DNA of 64,000 nucleotides from Pogostemon cablin (GCA_023678885.1 CM043001.1:27595867-27659866); one strand, 5' to 3'; counted from the first letter of the stretch, positions 11,053-24,506 are shown. Notes: generated by a model from the sequence alone, not told the origin. Numbers and translations: made by a program.

Positions 11053-11939
11053 AAAATTTGCCGCCCCTTTACTCATTTTGCTCGGGCCGTTGACTTATAC
11101 AACTGTATTTAATGTTTTAAATGTTAAATTAATTAATGACATTATTAAATTTAGTATTTGTGAGATTTTTTCTCTATTACTTTCCATTATCATGAACTTG
11201 TTTTTTTATGTATTAATTAATTATATAATTAAAGAATCACATCGTTGAGAATTGAATCAAAATGAAAATTAAGGTGTATTTAATATTAATTTTAAGGATA
11301 TAATTGTAATTAGATTTAAAATAAATAAATAAATAAATAATATGTTGAATTTATTTAAATAAAAATAGATTAGATTAATTTACTTAAATCTATCTTATCA
11401 CTATTATACAAAAATTTAAATCAATTCATCACATCCTTTCATGGATATAGCATCTATGTTGAATGGAATGTTCTAACGAGTATTTTCTAACGGATTAAAA
11501 TTATAAATTGCACCTAGTTATCGACAAAATGCATTCTAACGGATTAATATTATTAATTGCACCTCATTATCGACAAATGCATATTATAACCTCAAGGATT
11601 TGGCTAACAACCTCTTTTTAATGTTGAAGAAATGATTGAGTATGAAAATGGGAACCTCCCTGACGACACTTGTAAGTAACATGCAAAAGGAAAAAGGTGG
11701 AATACACCTCATGAATTATATCATATAATATTAAACCCTTGATCATGAATGGCAGGTAAACAAATGTTTAATAAATTATAAGTTTGATATTATTTATATT
11801 TAATGCCTATGATGGAAAATAAGAGAAGTTAAGCTGATATTAAATACACCTTAATTTTCATTTTGATTCAATTTAAAATAAATAAATAAATATATAAATA
11901 CTAGCTAAATACATTTTGTCCTAACATCACATTATTTTT

Positions 11940-12199
11940 GGCAAAAACTTATGTGCACCGGGCGCACGGGACAAACCCGGACACCTTTAGAATTTTATGT
12001 TAAATTGTATTCTCTTTAATATAAAGATGTGTACCTTTTATTTTCTGAAGAAAAATAAAAAATATTAATGAAAAGTGTATACCCTTTAGAACAAAATGAT
12101 GTATCCTTATTAATTAAAGTATATACCCTTTAGAACAAAATAATGTACTCTTACACAAAATACTAAATTATAAAGGCGCACGGTGTGTACCTCATTCAA
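11940..12199. mobile_element. MITE, divergent copy C of the 'gtgcacccgggtgcac' family
   Basis: 260-bp insertion with GC-rich ends (GGCAAAAACTTATGTGCACC on the left, ggcgcacggtgtgtacc on the right). It is bounded by TATTTTT at 11933-11939 and 12200-12206. The same site in duplication unit 2 (about 15105, aaattattttttaataatt) is empty, which confirms both borders and shows that insertion followed the duplication or that the copy was lost cleanly. Confidence 0.75.
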
Positions 12200-12881
12200 T
12201 ATTTTTTAATAATTGAGATAATTAATTTTTATTAATATCTTTTAAAATGTCTCTCATATTTTATTTATAAATTATTTTATTTTAAAATGACTAAATGGGC
12301 ATACGAACTCGACCCATATTAACATCTTTAATGGATGAATTTGAATTTTTATTTCATATTTGTTTGAAAAACTAATTAGAATTAAGTATTAAATTCATCA
12401 AAAATTTTGGTATACAAAAAAAAATATGAAAAAAAAGGATATAACAAGATTGAAACTCGCAATATGTGATACCTTACCGATATTTTATACCTATCATTAT
12501 CTTTTATAAGATTTTCGATAAAATGACGATCGGATCTGAGTTTTTATTTCATATTTATTGGAAGAATTAATTAGAATTAAATACTGAATTTATTGAAAAT
12601 TTTGTATATTGAAAAAATTGGAAATTAATTAGTATTCAAAAGGAGAGTTACATTTTGTTGATTGTATCTAGCTAGTGTATGGAGTATAAATCGGAGTTAT
12701 TTTATATTTGAATTTATTATTATATTATTATTATCTTCTAAAAATAAACTTACAACCTAATTTGATTCAAGAATTATTAATTTCGTATTCAGAAGCAACT
12801 AAAACATGGACATGGACGTATATAAAATGACATTTGCATAGAAATTGAGAGTTTTCTTGTCTAATATTTTCCACTAAAGAA

Positions 12882-13022
12882 TTTGATTCCTCTGTAATTG
12901 ATCACCTCTTCATCATTTGTGCTTTCTTTCTCCATTCTATCATACACACTTTCTTTTTCTGCAGTTTCTTTATCGTTTTTCTCCATTCTCTCACACACAC
13001 TCATGCTCTCATTTTTCTCCAT
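12882..13022 (-). pseudogene. Truncated copy of exon 1 of transporter A
   Basis: On the minus strand an ATG at 13022 opens the same MEKNESM... frame as the real exon 1. The copy stops at the duplication breakpoint after the NYRGIK codons, losing the MPYIIG codons and the splice donor. No further exons follow in this unit, so it cannot make a transporter. It may still carry a duplicate promoter. Confidence 0.8.
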
Positions 13023-14021
13023 TTTCTAAGAGAAAGGTTCACCAGAAATGAGAAAACAGGATTGACTACTCTGGCAAATGATAGTGGAATTATGTTAGTT
13101 CTAAAATTCACCAACTACTCAATCTTTGAGTTAAAAATTTAAAGAGAGACGCTTTAAACTAGTATTAAGAGTCAACCCATTGTCATTTATATTGAAAAAG
13201 GTTCAACTCAGTTGGTAGAAGAAGAAGACAAATTCACCCAACATCATCTTACAATAGTGTCCATATACATCAGTTTCTTTTTAAATTTCAGGATTTAATG
13301 ATTCTTAGATCCCTTCCCATAATCTTTGCTAATCAAATTAACTGCACCCTATAATTCTGTTTTTTTAAAGAAAATATATATTAAGCAACCATTTAGATTT
13401 TTACTTGACATTTATTCAACAAGTAATAAAAGAGAATTATGCATAAATATCGTGGAAGACCTAACATCTCACTCCTTATAATAATAATACAAGGTGATTA
13501 TAACTAAGATATACTTTAATTTCTTATTAAAAATTAGGTATAAATTAGGCAATTTAAGTGATAATTTAAGAAAAAAATTTAATTACTTGAACTAAAAAAT
13601 ATATTTAAGAAAAAATTCACACATGTCGAAACATGACACAATATAATTAATAAAATTTGCCGCCCTTTACTCATTTCGCTCGACCGTTGAGTTATACAAT
13701 TGTATTTAATGTATTTAATGTTAAATTAATTAATGGCATTATTAAATTTAATAATTTGTGAGATTTTTGTGAGATTTTTTCTCCATTAATGTCCATTATC
13801 AATAATTGATCTTGTTTTTTAATGTATTAATTAATTATATAATTAAAGAATCATATCTTTGAGAATTGAATCAAAATGAAAATTAAGGTGTATTTAATAT
13901 TAATATTAAGGATATAATTGTAATTAGATTTAAAATAAATAAATAAATAATATGTTGAATTTATTTTAAATAAAAAATAGATTAATTAATTTATTTAAAT
14001 ATATCTTATCACTAGTTTATA

Positions 14022-14609
14022 CTCCCACTTATCCGGAGAAATTGACACACAAGAGATTAAAAAGTATAATAATTTAGAGTGTATATTAGGTGCACCCGGG
14101 TGCACCCTTGCACCCATATTCGTATAACTTTTTATTCTATTTTGTATACATGTTATTCTCTTTTGTATACGTGTTTTGTAATAATTGTATACTTTTTCAC
14201 ACTAAGTTTTTCATTAAAAAAACAAGCATTCATATGTGTATAACTTTTTATTCAATAGTGTATACATGTATTTTAATAATTGTACATTTTTTTACACTCA
14301 ATTTTTTATTAAAAAAATTAACAATTAAATTGTATACATTTTTACTCATAATTGTATATGTTTTTGCTTATATTTGTACGTGGGTGCACACGAAGCTTCG
14401 TGTGCACCCGGGTGCACACTATATTTAGCCAATAATTTAATGTAAAGTGAAGTGAGAGAAATAATATTTAATGTATAGTGGGTAGTTGTATTAGTGATGA
14501 TTGTGGTGTGTGTGGTCCCATGTAAATAAATAAATTGTTTTTGTTTGGGTCTCATATTTTGTGGGACAAACAAAAAAAGAAAGTGTGTTAATATATTTGG
14601 GATGGAGAG
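14022..14609. mobile_element. Stowaway-like MITE split by another MITE
   Basis: Left end TA-CTCCCACTTATCCGG (14020 on) and right end gggatggagag-TA (to 14611), with family interior 'tatttaatgtatagtgggta'. Copy B of the 9-bp-TSD family sits inside at 14077-14430. The whole composite is absent from duplication unit 1. Confidence 0.7.
14077..14430 (+). mobile_element. Mutator-like MITE, copy B of the 'gtgcacccgggtgcac' family
   Basis: 354-bp element with ends gagtgtatattaggtgcacc and ggtgcacactatatttagcc and an AT-rich interior with repeated 'gtatac' words. It is flanked by a perfect 9-bp duplication, AATAATTTA, at 14068-14076 and 14431-14439. Reverse complement of copy A. The 112-codon frame inside it is compositional and not a gene. 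Confidence 0.85.
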
Positions 14610-15808
14610 TATAAAATAATTTATTCAAATCAATATCATCACATCCGTTCATAGATATAGTATTTTTGTTCAATGGAATATTCTAACGAGTATTTTCTAA
14701 CGGATTAAAATTATTAATTGCACCTAATTATCGACAAAATGCATATTATAACCTCAAGGATTTGACTAACAACTTCCTTTTAATGTTGAAGAAATGATTG
14801 AGTATGAAAATGGGAACCTCCCTTACGACACTTGTAAAGTAACATGCAAAAGGAAAAAGGTGGAATACACCTCATGAATTATATCATATAATATTAAACC
14901 CTTAATCATGAATGGCAGGTAAACAAATGTTTAATAAATTATAAGTTTAATATTTAATACCTATGGATGGAAGATAAGAGAAGTTAAGCGCGCTAAACCT
15001 AACTATAGGAGAATAATAAAATAAAAAATATTACTAATACGATTTAAAACATAAATAAATATATAAATACTAGCTAAATACATTTTGTCCTGACATCAAA
15101 TTATTTTTTAATAATTGAGATAATTAATTTTTTATTAATATCTTTTAAAATCTCTCCCATATTTTATTTTAAAATGACTAAATGGGCATGCGAACTCGAC
15201 CCATATTAACATCTTTAATGGATGATGAAAAATGGATGAATTTGGATTTTTATTTCATATATGTTTGAAAAACTAATTTAGAATTAAGTATTAAATTCAT
15301 CAAAAATTTTGGTATACAAAAAAATTATGAAAAAAAAGGATATAACAAGATTGAAACTCGCAATATTTGATACCTTACCGATATATATATTATACCTTAT
15401 CATTATCTTTTATAAGATTTTCGATAAAATGACGATTGGGTCTAAGTTTTTATTTCATATATATCGGAAGAATTAATTAGAGTTAAATACTGAATTTATT
15501 GAAAATTTTGTATATTGAAAATATTGGAAATTAATTAGTATTCAAAAGGAGAGTTACATTTTGTTGATTGTATCCAGCTAGTGTATGGAGTATAAATCGG
15601 AGTTATTTTATATTTGAATTTATTATATATTATTATTATTATCTTCTAAAAATAAACTTACAACCTAATTTGATTCAAGAATTATTAAATTCAACTTTCG
15701 TATTCAGAAGCAACTAAAACATGAACATGGAATACATTTGATTTTATAAACATGAACATTTGCATAGAAATTGAGAGTTTGCTTGTCTAATATTTTGCAC
15801 TAAAGAAT

Positions 15809-17984
15809 CTGATTTTTTTTTTTCTAAAATACATTTGGAATGAAAAAAGTTCATTTGTTAAAAGCCAAAATATCCTTGCACTCGATACACGACCGTACGC
15901 CCACATTAAATTAGTATACAATTTTTATTTTTAATTTTTTTTACATTAATAAATAAAAAATTTATACGTACAGTTTATTAGTGATTTAGCGTTATTTTTT
16001 TAATAAAAATACTGTTAGCTAATTTTATGGCACAGAAATTCAATTAGAATACGTACATTGATTTTAAAATTTTTATTTTAATAAAAAATTACATCACAAC
16101 ATATAAAACATTTATTTATATAATTGTAAAGCTCCATTGATAGAGTTGAATCAGTTACGAGACCCTTCATTCAATATAGAATCTTATACTTATATTTATC
16201 ATTTAATTTTTCCGAATAACAAGAAAAGTTAAGATATCTAAGTACGGGATAAATAGTTTGGGTCACCCATGAAGATGGAAGAAGTGACAAAAATATAATA
16301 GTCCTTCAGTTTATTTTAATTATTTACTTCCTCCGTCCCAAAGAGAAATTCACAGTTACTGTAGATACGAAATTTAAGAAAAAGTTTACTTTTAGGGTAG
16401 ATTGATATTTTTAGGTAATAAATAAATTATAAAGTAAGTTATATGAATTGTAAAGGGGTGACAATTTTGAAATTAAAGTGTGTTGTAAGATTATTGATTT
16501 GTGTGTATTTCCTTATTTGGGGGTATGAACTTGTTTATGAAATGGATAAAAATAGAAAGTATGAATTTGTTTATGAGACGGAGAGAGTATATAATTTTGT
16601 TACTGTATTTGGTATTCTTAAATCAATCCCTCAATTTTTATCATTATCATAGTCATCCATAAACCTGTACAACGTAAACCGTGGTCCCCATTATACACTC
16701 TTATAAATTTTGTAATTTTTCTTAATTTAATCGCTTCCTAGTTAAACATAGTTATAATAAAATTATAAGGAGAGACCATATAATTTATATCGTGAACCAG
16801 ATTTATAGAAATGTTTGCTTTTGATTTTTTATATTATAAAGATATTCATTTTCTTTTTTAATGAAGAAGGTTTACACTACACACCATTCACCACTATACA
16901 ATTAATTGCATAAAAAAACCTTGACTTTACTTTTTTTTATGGGATTTTTAATTTGAGAATTTATTTCTCTTCACAAAACGTCGTCGTTTTGTATGAGCTG
17001 AAGGGGTGAAGTGACATTAAAATGTAACGTCGGAAATCGGGCAGCTCTCACCTACTTGTTAGGTGCCATTTGCACGAATTTTAAAGATTGTAATCTTTTT
17101 ATCAATTTTCAAAAGTTGAAATTTATTTGAAATAGGAGTAAAAATCGAGATTTTTTATGCAATTAACACTTATATAAAATATTAATACTTAGTAAGTGAC
17201 GAAAAAATAAATGAGCATATTATTGATGGACTTATGATTTCTTTTATTTTTATTTTTAAATTCTCTATGAAATTAACTCCAAGTAATTTTACGGGGTAAA
17301 TCATGAGTTATGAGAAAATTAGGTATTTACAGCTGTAAGAAATTCAAAGATAAAATTGTGGTGGGTCCTCGCCAACCGTGTTGACTGATTGGACTCAATG
17401 AGTGGACGCCTGGACTCGGTGATTTATGTGTGATTGGGTCTCGTTTTTATGTGGTCTTGTTTTTCGGCTTAATTTTAAATTCTTAATTTGAAAGGATATT
17501 TTTAGTGGCAATGTCTGTGAAGCGATGTCTCGTATTCACAACGTGCTCATTTTCTATCATCGTATAATTATTCGGCTTGGATTCAAACAGTTTGATGGAA
17601 CGTAAAAGAAAGGAAATTATATCCTAAATCTTAAAGTTAATGATTGAATTTATTTCTTCTCTTACATGTCAATCATTTAATGGTAGCATAGAAGATAATG
17701 CACGAAAATGGCATAAAAATAGTCACTTATTTAATTAATTTGATATTTTGTACTATATTAACTACTAAAGTACTACTACTAAATACTCTTAAAGTTTACG
17801 AGCATGTCGTATTGACTGGCACTCCTCAATCATCAAATATTGGTTATAAATATTACTTTTGTATATTTTTTCATTCAATATATAAAATATACGGACGTAT
17901 ATTAATTTAATTATAAACATATAAATATATTTTATATTATTAATATTTAAAATAAAATACCTGTCTACAATGTCATATATTTAC
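15809..17984. other. AT-rich intergenic DNA
   Basis: No gene seen. It contains one MITE (16327-16587). Small open frames here have no recognisable domain or sensible codon pattern. Confidence 0.6.
16327..16587. mobile_element. Stowaway-like MITE, 'cacagttactgtaga' subfamily
   Basis: TA-CTTCCTCCGTCCC at the left and gagacggagagag-TA at the right. The subterminal word 'attcacagttactgtaga' is shared with the element at 18927-19209, so the two are one subfamily. Confidence 0.75.
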
Positions 17985-18745
17985 CGAAAAAATTGAATAT
18001 TTGTATCAGAAATTCCTCGAATTGGTTTACCATTTCCATAAAGGATATAATTGACAACTCGAAGTTTCACATTATCCCTTTCCTGCAACAGATCCGGGGG
18101 GAAAAGTGTTCTTAAAGTTATACCGTCCGTTATTTCATATGTGACGACAGGACGAACCAAAACAAAATACTTTTTCTTACTAGGTGTGATCCGTTGAACA
18201 TAGATCCAATTTTTCCATTTTTTAGATTCCTTAGAATTTTGTTTTCCTGTTCCTAGTGGTATCAAAACACCGCTATGTCGGGATATCTTATCGGTCTCTC
18301 CAGGAAAATGGATATCTCCAGAAAAGATTTTAAGTTCAATTCTTTTTTTTTCTCTCCACTCGGACCAACCCGGCTACTCGGCTTCTTATATTTAAAGTAA
18401 TTTTTGTATCTACCCCAATGATACTATTGTTCCGTACCATTATGGAAGAAGATACGGGTAATATATGCACCTCCTCGGGAATGTAAAAAAAACGATCTAC
18501 TTTCATTTGGTATCTTGGACTAAATTCCTTGCCTCCTCGATATTCAATCAAATCCTCTTTTTTTACGATTGAATGCATTTCTAGAGTCCCATATTTAGTA
18601 ATGCCCGAACCCCTTCTTCTGTATCGAGGATCGTCCAAACAAGCAAGAATGCTATTTCTACGAAAAATGCCATTGACGGGGATTTCAATCGAGATATCTG
18701 AAAATGGCGTTAGTTCGTTCTCGCGTTCTTGAATCGATTGGAGTG
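17985..18745 (-). pseudogene. rpoC2: Nuclear plastid insert: fragment of chloroplast rpoC2
   Basis: Two overlapping minus-strand frames together match the C-terminal part of the plastid RNA polymerase beta'' subunit. I recognise DDPRYRRRGSGITKYG, EDLIEYRGGKEF, FFYIPEEVHILP, VRNNSIIGVDT, NWIYVQRITPSKKKYFV and VVNYILYGNGKPIRGISDT. The frames are separated by an extra base in a run of A's (RVERKKK, about 18345), a typical decay lesion. It is far shorter than rpoC2 (over 1,300 codons) and sits among nuclear MITEs, so it is a plastid-to-nucleus transfer, not a gene. Plastid similarity stops near 18745, where a MITE terminal repeat begins. Confidence 0.88.
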
Positions 18746-18746
18746 G

Positions 18747-19331
18747 TCCTCCGTCCCGTTCAATGTTTACGTTTCTATTTTGCGCGTCCAATTTCAATGT
18801 TTAAGTTTTCCTCTTTGAAATATGAGACTCACCTAAAACAATTAATATATCACTCAATACTAATACACATACTCAATTTACATTAAATATTATATTTTTT
18901 CATCCACTATATATTAAAATATTATACTCCCTCCGTCCCACATTTATCTTCATACTTTCCGTTTTCGTCCGTCTCACATTTATTTTCATCACCCAAAAAA
19001 AAAAAACTTCACATTAACCAACAATCTCAAAAGTTACCTTAATTTCAAAAATACCACTCTCACCTAACTCACATAACATACTTTATAATTTATTTATTAT
19101 TTAAAAATACCACAATACCCTTTAAAAGTCAATAAAGTTGGTCAAAAAGCAATTTTTCTTAAACTCCTTGTCTACAGTAACTGTGAAGACAAATATGGGA
19201 CGGAGGGAGTACTTATTAATCAACGCGCAAAAGCAAACGTAAACATTGAAACGGGACGGAATGAGTATGATACTTATTAATCAACGCGCAAAAGCAAACG
19301 TAAACATTGAAACGGGACGGAATGAGTATGA
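18747..19331. mobile_element. MITE interrupted by a second MITE, with duplicated 3' end
   Basis: Outer element: left end 'ctccgtcccgttcaatgttt' followed by 'acg' (18748 on) and right end 'cgtaaacattgaaacgggac' then 'ggaatgag' (to about 19267), inverted relatives of each other. An inner Stowaway-like element (18927-19209) splits it. The right end occurs twice as a 61-bp tandem unit, 19210-19270 and 19271-19331. Confidence 0.75.
18927..19209. mobile_element. Stowaway-like MITE, nested
   Basis: Perfect terminal inverted repeat CTCCCTCCGTCCCA ... TGGGACGGAGGGAG with TA on both sides. It shares 'tctacagtaactgtgaa' with the 16327-16587 element. No coding capacity. Confidence 0.9.
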
Positions 19332-19559
19332 TACTTTAAAATTATAAGATACTCTATTTTTTTTTTAAATACTCTTCACATTTTAGAATCTTTTAAAGAT
19401 ACTCTTAACATTTGATACATAATACTCCTAATAAAACATTCGGATCATATCGGACCGGAACAGCATACAAGATTTGCCTAACATGGTGGGTTAATATTTG
19501 TATTTATCTTTAATTTTGCTATCTCCACCCTATGATGTAAATTGTAATTGCCACCCCGA

Positions 19560-19770
19560 TATAGAAGATAGAAACTAGAAATACGTGGCCTTGCAAGTAT
19601 AAGTTTAACGGTGAGTCTTTTCTATAAGCCACTTGAGAGTTTAACAATGAGCCCTCCCTATAAGCCACTTGAGGCACATTCTGCGATTTAGCTCCACCAA
19701 TCTCCAAAGCAGGAGTGGTAGGGGCCCTAATGATAGGGTACACCATTTAGAAACTAGAAATACGTGGACC
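19560..19770. repeat. Short local repeats
   Basis: 'agaaactagaaatacgtgg' occurs at about 19567 and 19749. Between them 'ctataagccacttgag' is tandemly repeated at about 19622 and 19659. A 75-codon minus-strand frame crosses this block, but its repeats follow the DNA repeats and no domain is visible. Confidence 0.6.
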
Positions 19771-20144
19771 ACAGGGAAAAGGCGTGAATGAATATTTCAC
19801 TATCCAAACAAATTCATCGTACTTAAAACCACATGTTCTCTTCTTACAAAGATTCTTTTTTCTTCTTAAAAAATGAAGCATCCCAGCCTTACGAACCTCT
19901 CATCTTCACTCACTACCTCAAGAATTTGGTTATTTGAACAAACATTTTTTAAAAATAATTAAAATTTTATTAATAATAGTTGGGTATTAAACATACCAAA
20001 ATTTTTTAAAATAAAATAAAAACTTGTGTGATACTATTTTATAAGCGTTAAAATATCTCACCATATCACACGATTACCCAAAAATAATTGGAATTTTTTT
20101 AATAGCAAGAGTTAGAATCATGTACAACTTGCATACTATTTTAT

Positions 20145-20372
20145 ATTCTCTTCGTCTCTTGATAAGAGTCTCATTTACTTTTGGGCACGTGGATTAAGGA
20201 GTATTATTATTTAATGTATGGTGGGTAGTTGTATTAGTGGGTGTGTGAGTTCTATATTTTAATTGTATTAGTGGGTGTGGATGAGTCTCATATGTCCAAA
20301 AAAGAAAATAGAATCATTTGGGTGAGACAACCAAAATAGTAAAATGATACTCTTAACTAAGGACGAAGGGAG
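20145..20372. mobile_element. Stowaway-like MITE
   Basis: Left end ctcttcgtctcttgataag and right end ggacgaagggag-TA, with the family words 'tttgggcacgtggattaagg' and 'gtgggtagttgtatta'. It lies just downstream of transporter B. Confidence 0.8.
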
Positions 20373-20514
20373 TATTTTTCTTATTTCGTTTAATTTCATT
20401 TTCTATTTTTAATTACTGAAATACAGAACAAAGGATGGTGCACAATAATTAATTGAGGAAGAGACCAACTTTTGAAGTCCCTCAAGAAGCATATATTCAA
20501 AAATTGTCACCAAA

Positions 20515-22569
20515 TTAAACTACATGTTTATGAGAATGATCAATCTTCTCCATACCAACATCCTTGGAACTACCTTCACTAGTCTTATACTTATACCACT
20601 TTGCAATCACCAAAAAATACCCCAAATTCACAAACTGCAAACCAGCAACCAAGTAATAAAAATAATCTAACCTCCCTTGATTCAAATCTTCAGCCAACCA
20701 ATTCCTGTTTTCACCCTGTTGAGTCACCCCATGAACAACAGATATCAAGAAACTATTCAAATAACTTCCCATGGCAATACCCAAGAACAAAAACGAGCCC
20801 GCGAAGCTCCTCATATTCTCCGGAAACTGCTTGTAGTAAAACTCCACCTGACCTATAATGATAAAAGCCTCTGTTATACCCTGTAGCACTAGCTGAGGTA
20901 TCAGCCAGTTGCCCGACATAGACGAGATCGCCCCCTTGTGAGGGGCGATCCCTAATGTCGGGCGAGTGAGAGCTACGGCTCTCCTATGATTCTCAACAGC
21001 ACCTGAGAGCAACATTGTAAGCATTGCAAGAACCACACCAATCCCCATTCTCTGAAGCATTGTGATCCCTCCTTCCTTTCCGGTTATTCGTCTGAGGAAC
21101 GGGACGAGTATCCGGTCGTACACCGCGATCCACACTGTGAGGCTGATCATGGCGAACACAACGTAGGATGCAGCAGGGATTTGGAAACTCCCACGGCCTA
21201 ATCGCCTGTCAGATTGAATGGCTTGGAATACGACGTAGTTTTGTGATTGTGATAGTGAAATGAAGTATATCATCCCAGTAATCCAAATGGGAACCACTTT
21301 AACCACACATTTGATCTCTTCGACTTGCTGCACACTCCGAAGGTTCCATGGATTCGTAGCTGATCCATCTGGTTTTACCTCGTCTTCTGGTGTCAAGACT
21401 GCAGCTTTGTTCAGAAACCTACACACAAATCTCTTTAAAAGGTTGCCAAGAATGCATTACATCATTACATGTGTTGAAACAATTAGTTAACTAACCTTAG
21501 CTGATCAGTGTAAGCAAGTTTAGAGTTGACAGAATCAGAAGGGAAGTGATTAAACAGAGAGTTCCAAGGTTCATCAGGCAACTGAAGCTTTCTTTTCTTG
21601 AAAGCAACAACCAATGTTTGAACCACACTAGTCAGGGGGCTCCCCTGAGGTTTAACCACTACATAAATCCTCGTACCAATGAAGAAAAACACGCAAGAAA
21701 GGAACATCATGAAGGTGGGGATGGCTAATCCGATGGCCCAATTGATGTTAGATTGAACGTAGACTATAATTGTCAGTGATACCATCATGGCGAAGGTGAA
21801 GGTGAAGTAGTACCAATTGAAGAAACTATCAATACCCCTTTTGCCAGATGCTGTATTGGGATTAAACTGATCAGCTCCAAATGCTAAATTACATGGCCTA
21901 ATTCCACTAGCACCCACTACAAGAAATGCAAATGCAGTGTACAAGAAAGTCAGCTGCCCTGCTGAAGGACCAACACATGATTTTGAATCTGATCCACAAT
22001 GTTGTGGATGTAAGCTTCGAAACACAGCTGTTAGAGTTAGTACAAGCATCCCCTGAAACGATCGAAGTCACAAGTTCAAGAAAGTTCAAGAATCAAGATT
22101 ATTTGCTGAAAGAAGATGTTGGGGTGGGGGTGGGGGTGGGGAGGTGATTTTGTTTAGTACCAGGAAAGATGATATGGAGGCAATCCCAAGAGTCTTGTAC
22201 CGACCAAGATAAGTGTCCGAGAGAAAAGCACCTAATATTGTCCCAAAATTGCAGGTGCCATTGAAGATGTTGATTACATTTGTAGCTGTAATTGACTTCA
22301 TGTTGAACACTGTTGTAAGATAAACTAACAGATTCGTGGATGTCCCAATTGTTCCAAGCTTCTCAAACGTCTCATTACCTGCCAGAAATAGTTCAATTTC
22401 AAGAATCTTGAAGAAACAAATAAACCCTTCTTGGTACCGCCATACATGGCCACAAACTACGTCGTTTAAAGAAAAGTGGGGTTGGAGATTTACCTATGAC
22501 AAAGGGCATAGCTATCACCCCTCTGTAATTCGGTTCTTTCTTCGTTGCTGGATCATCATTTTTCGCCAT
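20515..22569 (-). CDS. NPF2-type nitrate/peptide-family transporter B
   Basis: Proton-coupled NRT1/PTR-family transporter of 584 aa, located in a membrane (plasma membrane or tonoplast; not decidable). Exons on the minus strand are 22569-22494, 22378-22161, 22052-21496 and 21418-20515. All four exon borders fall at the same codons as in transporter A, and exon 2 is 218 nt in both, so the two are close paralogues. Visible marks are GNETFEKLG (ExxEK), the signature SGIRPCNLAFGADQFNP, FFNWYYFTFTFA, RFLNKAAVLTPEDE and YYKQFPENMRSFAGS. I chose ATG 22569 (MAKNDDPATKKEPNYRGV), typical of the family; an in-frame ATG 33 bases upstream is possible. A TATA-like box lies about 100 bases upstream. Substrate unknown; the NPF2.9-2.11 group is the nearest I can suggest from memory. 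Confidence 0.93.
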
Positions 22570-22667
22570 TTTCTTACAGCAAGCTGAAAAGCTTCCGATC
22601 AATCTGCAGTATATGCTGCTTATCTCTCTAGCTTTAAGCTTGCTTGATTAGTAATAAGGGTGTAGGG

Positions 22668-22678
22668 CTATTTATAGA
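22668..22678 (-). promoter_or_regulatory. TATA box candidate of transporter B
   Basis: On the minus strand this reads CTATAAATAGC, a near-ideal plant TATA box, about 100 bases upstream of the chosen ATG at 22569. Spacing fits a transcription start near 22640 and a short leader. Confidence 0.6.
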
Positions 22679-22679
22679 A

Positions 22680-24456
<1,777 letters not shown>

Positions 24457-24506
24457 AATTTCCACTCACTGTAGCTACAATACTGTAGCTACATTGAGTG
24501 GAAATT
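24457..24506. repeat. 50-base near-perfect hairpin
   Basis: Arms of 23 bases (24457-24479 and 24484-24506) are reverse complements with one mismatch. The left arm begins AATTTCCACTCA and ends TGTAGCTACA; the loop is 4 bases. No larger element with these ends is visible. Confidence 0.85.

Larger units (their letters stand above)
10362..12881. repeat. Tandem segmental duplication, unit 1 (exon-1 end and 5' flank of transporter A)
   Basis: This ~2.5-kb segment is repeated head to tail at 12882-15808. Alignable landmarks are the exon-1 sequence (10363-10501), 'aaaatttgccgccc...tttactcatt' (11053 and 13660), 'tcaaaatgaaaattaaggtg' (11260 and 13872), 'gacgacacttgtaagtaaca' (11662, with 14825 alike) and 'aaaattttggtataca' (12400 and 15305). 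The breakpoint is at 'tttgattcctctg' (10362 and 12882). Unit 1 holds two MITE-derived insertions that unit 2 lacks. Otherwise it is the AT-rich upstream region of transporter A. Confidence 0.85.
12882..15808. repeat. Tandem segmental duplication, unit 2
   Basis: Second copy of 10362-12881, enlarged by a nested MITE insertion (14022-14609). It contains a copy of exon 1 of transporter A, the ~480 bases upstream of it, and the AT-rich 5' flank. The region 13380-13650 differs from unit 1 because unit 1 has a MITE and an adjoining deletion there. The right end fades near 15808 in a poly-T run. Confidence 0.85.

Noticed and set aside
14090..14428. 112-codon plus-strand frame
   Set aside because: Entirely inside MITE copy B. 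Low-complexity AT-rich translation, no domain.
19519..19746. 75-codon minus-strand frame
   Set aside because: Its internal repeat (QVAYR..S.LN) follows a DNA repeat; no start context, domain or homologue recognised.
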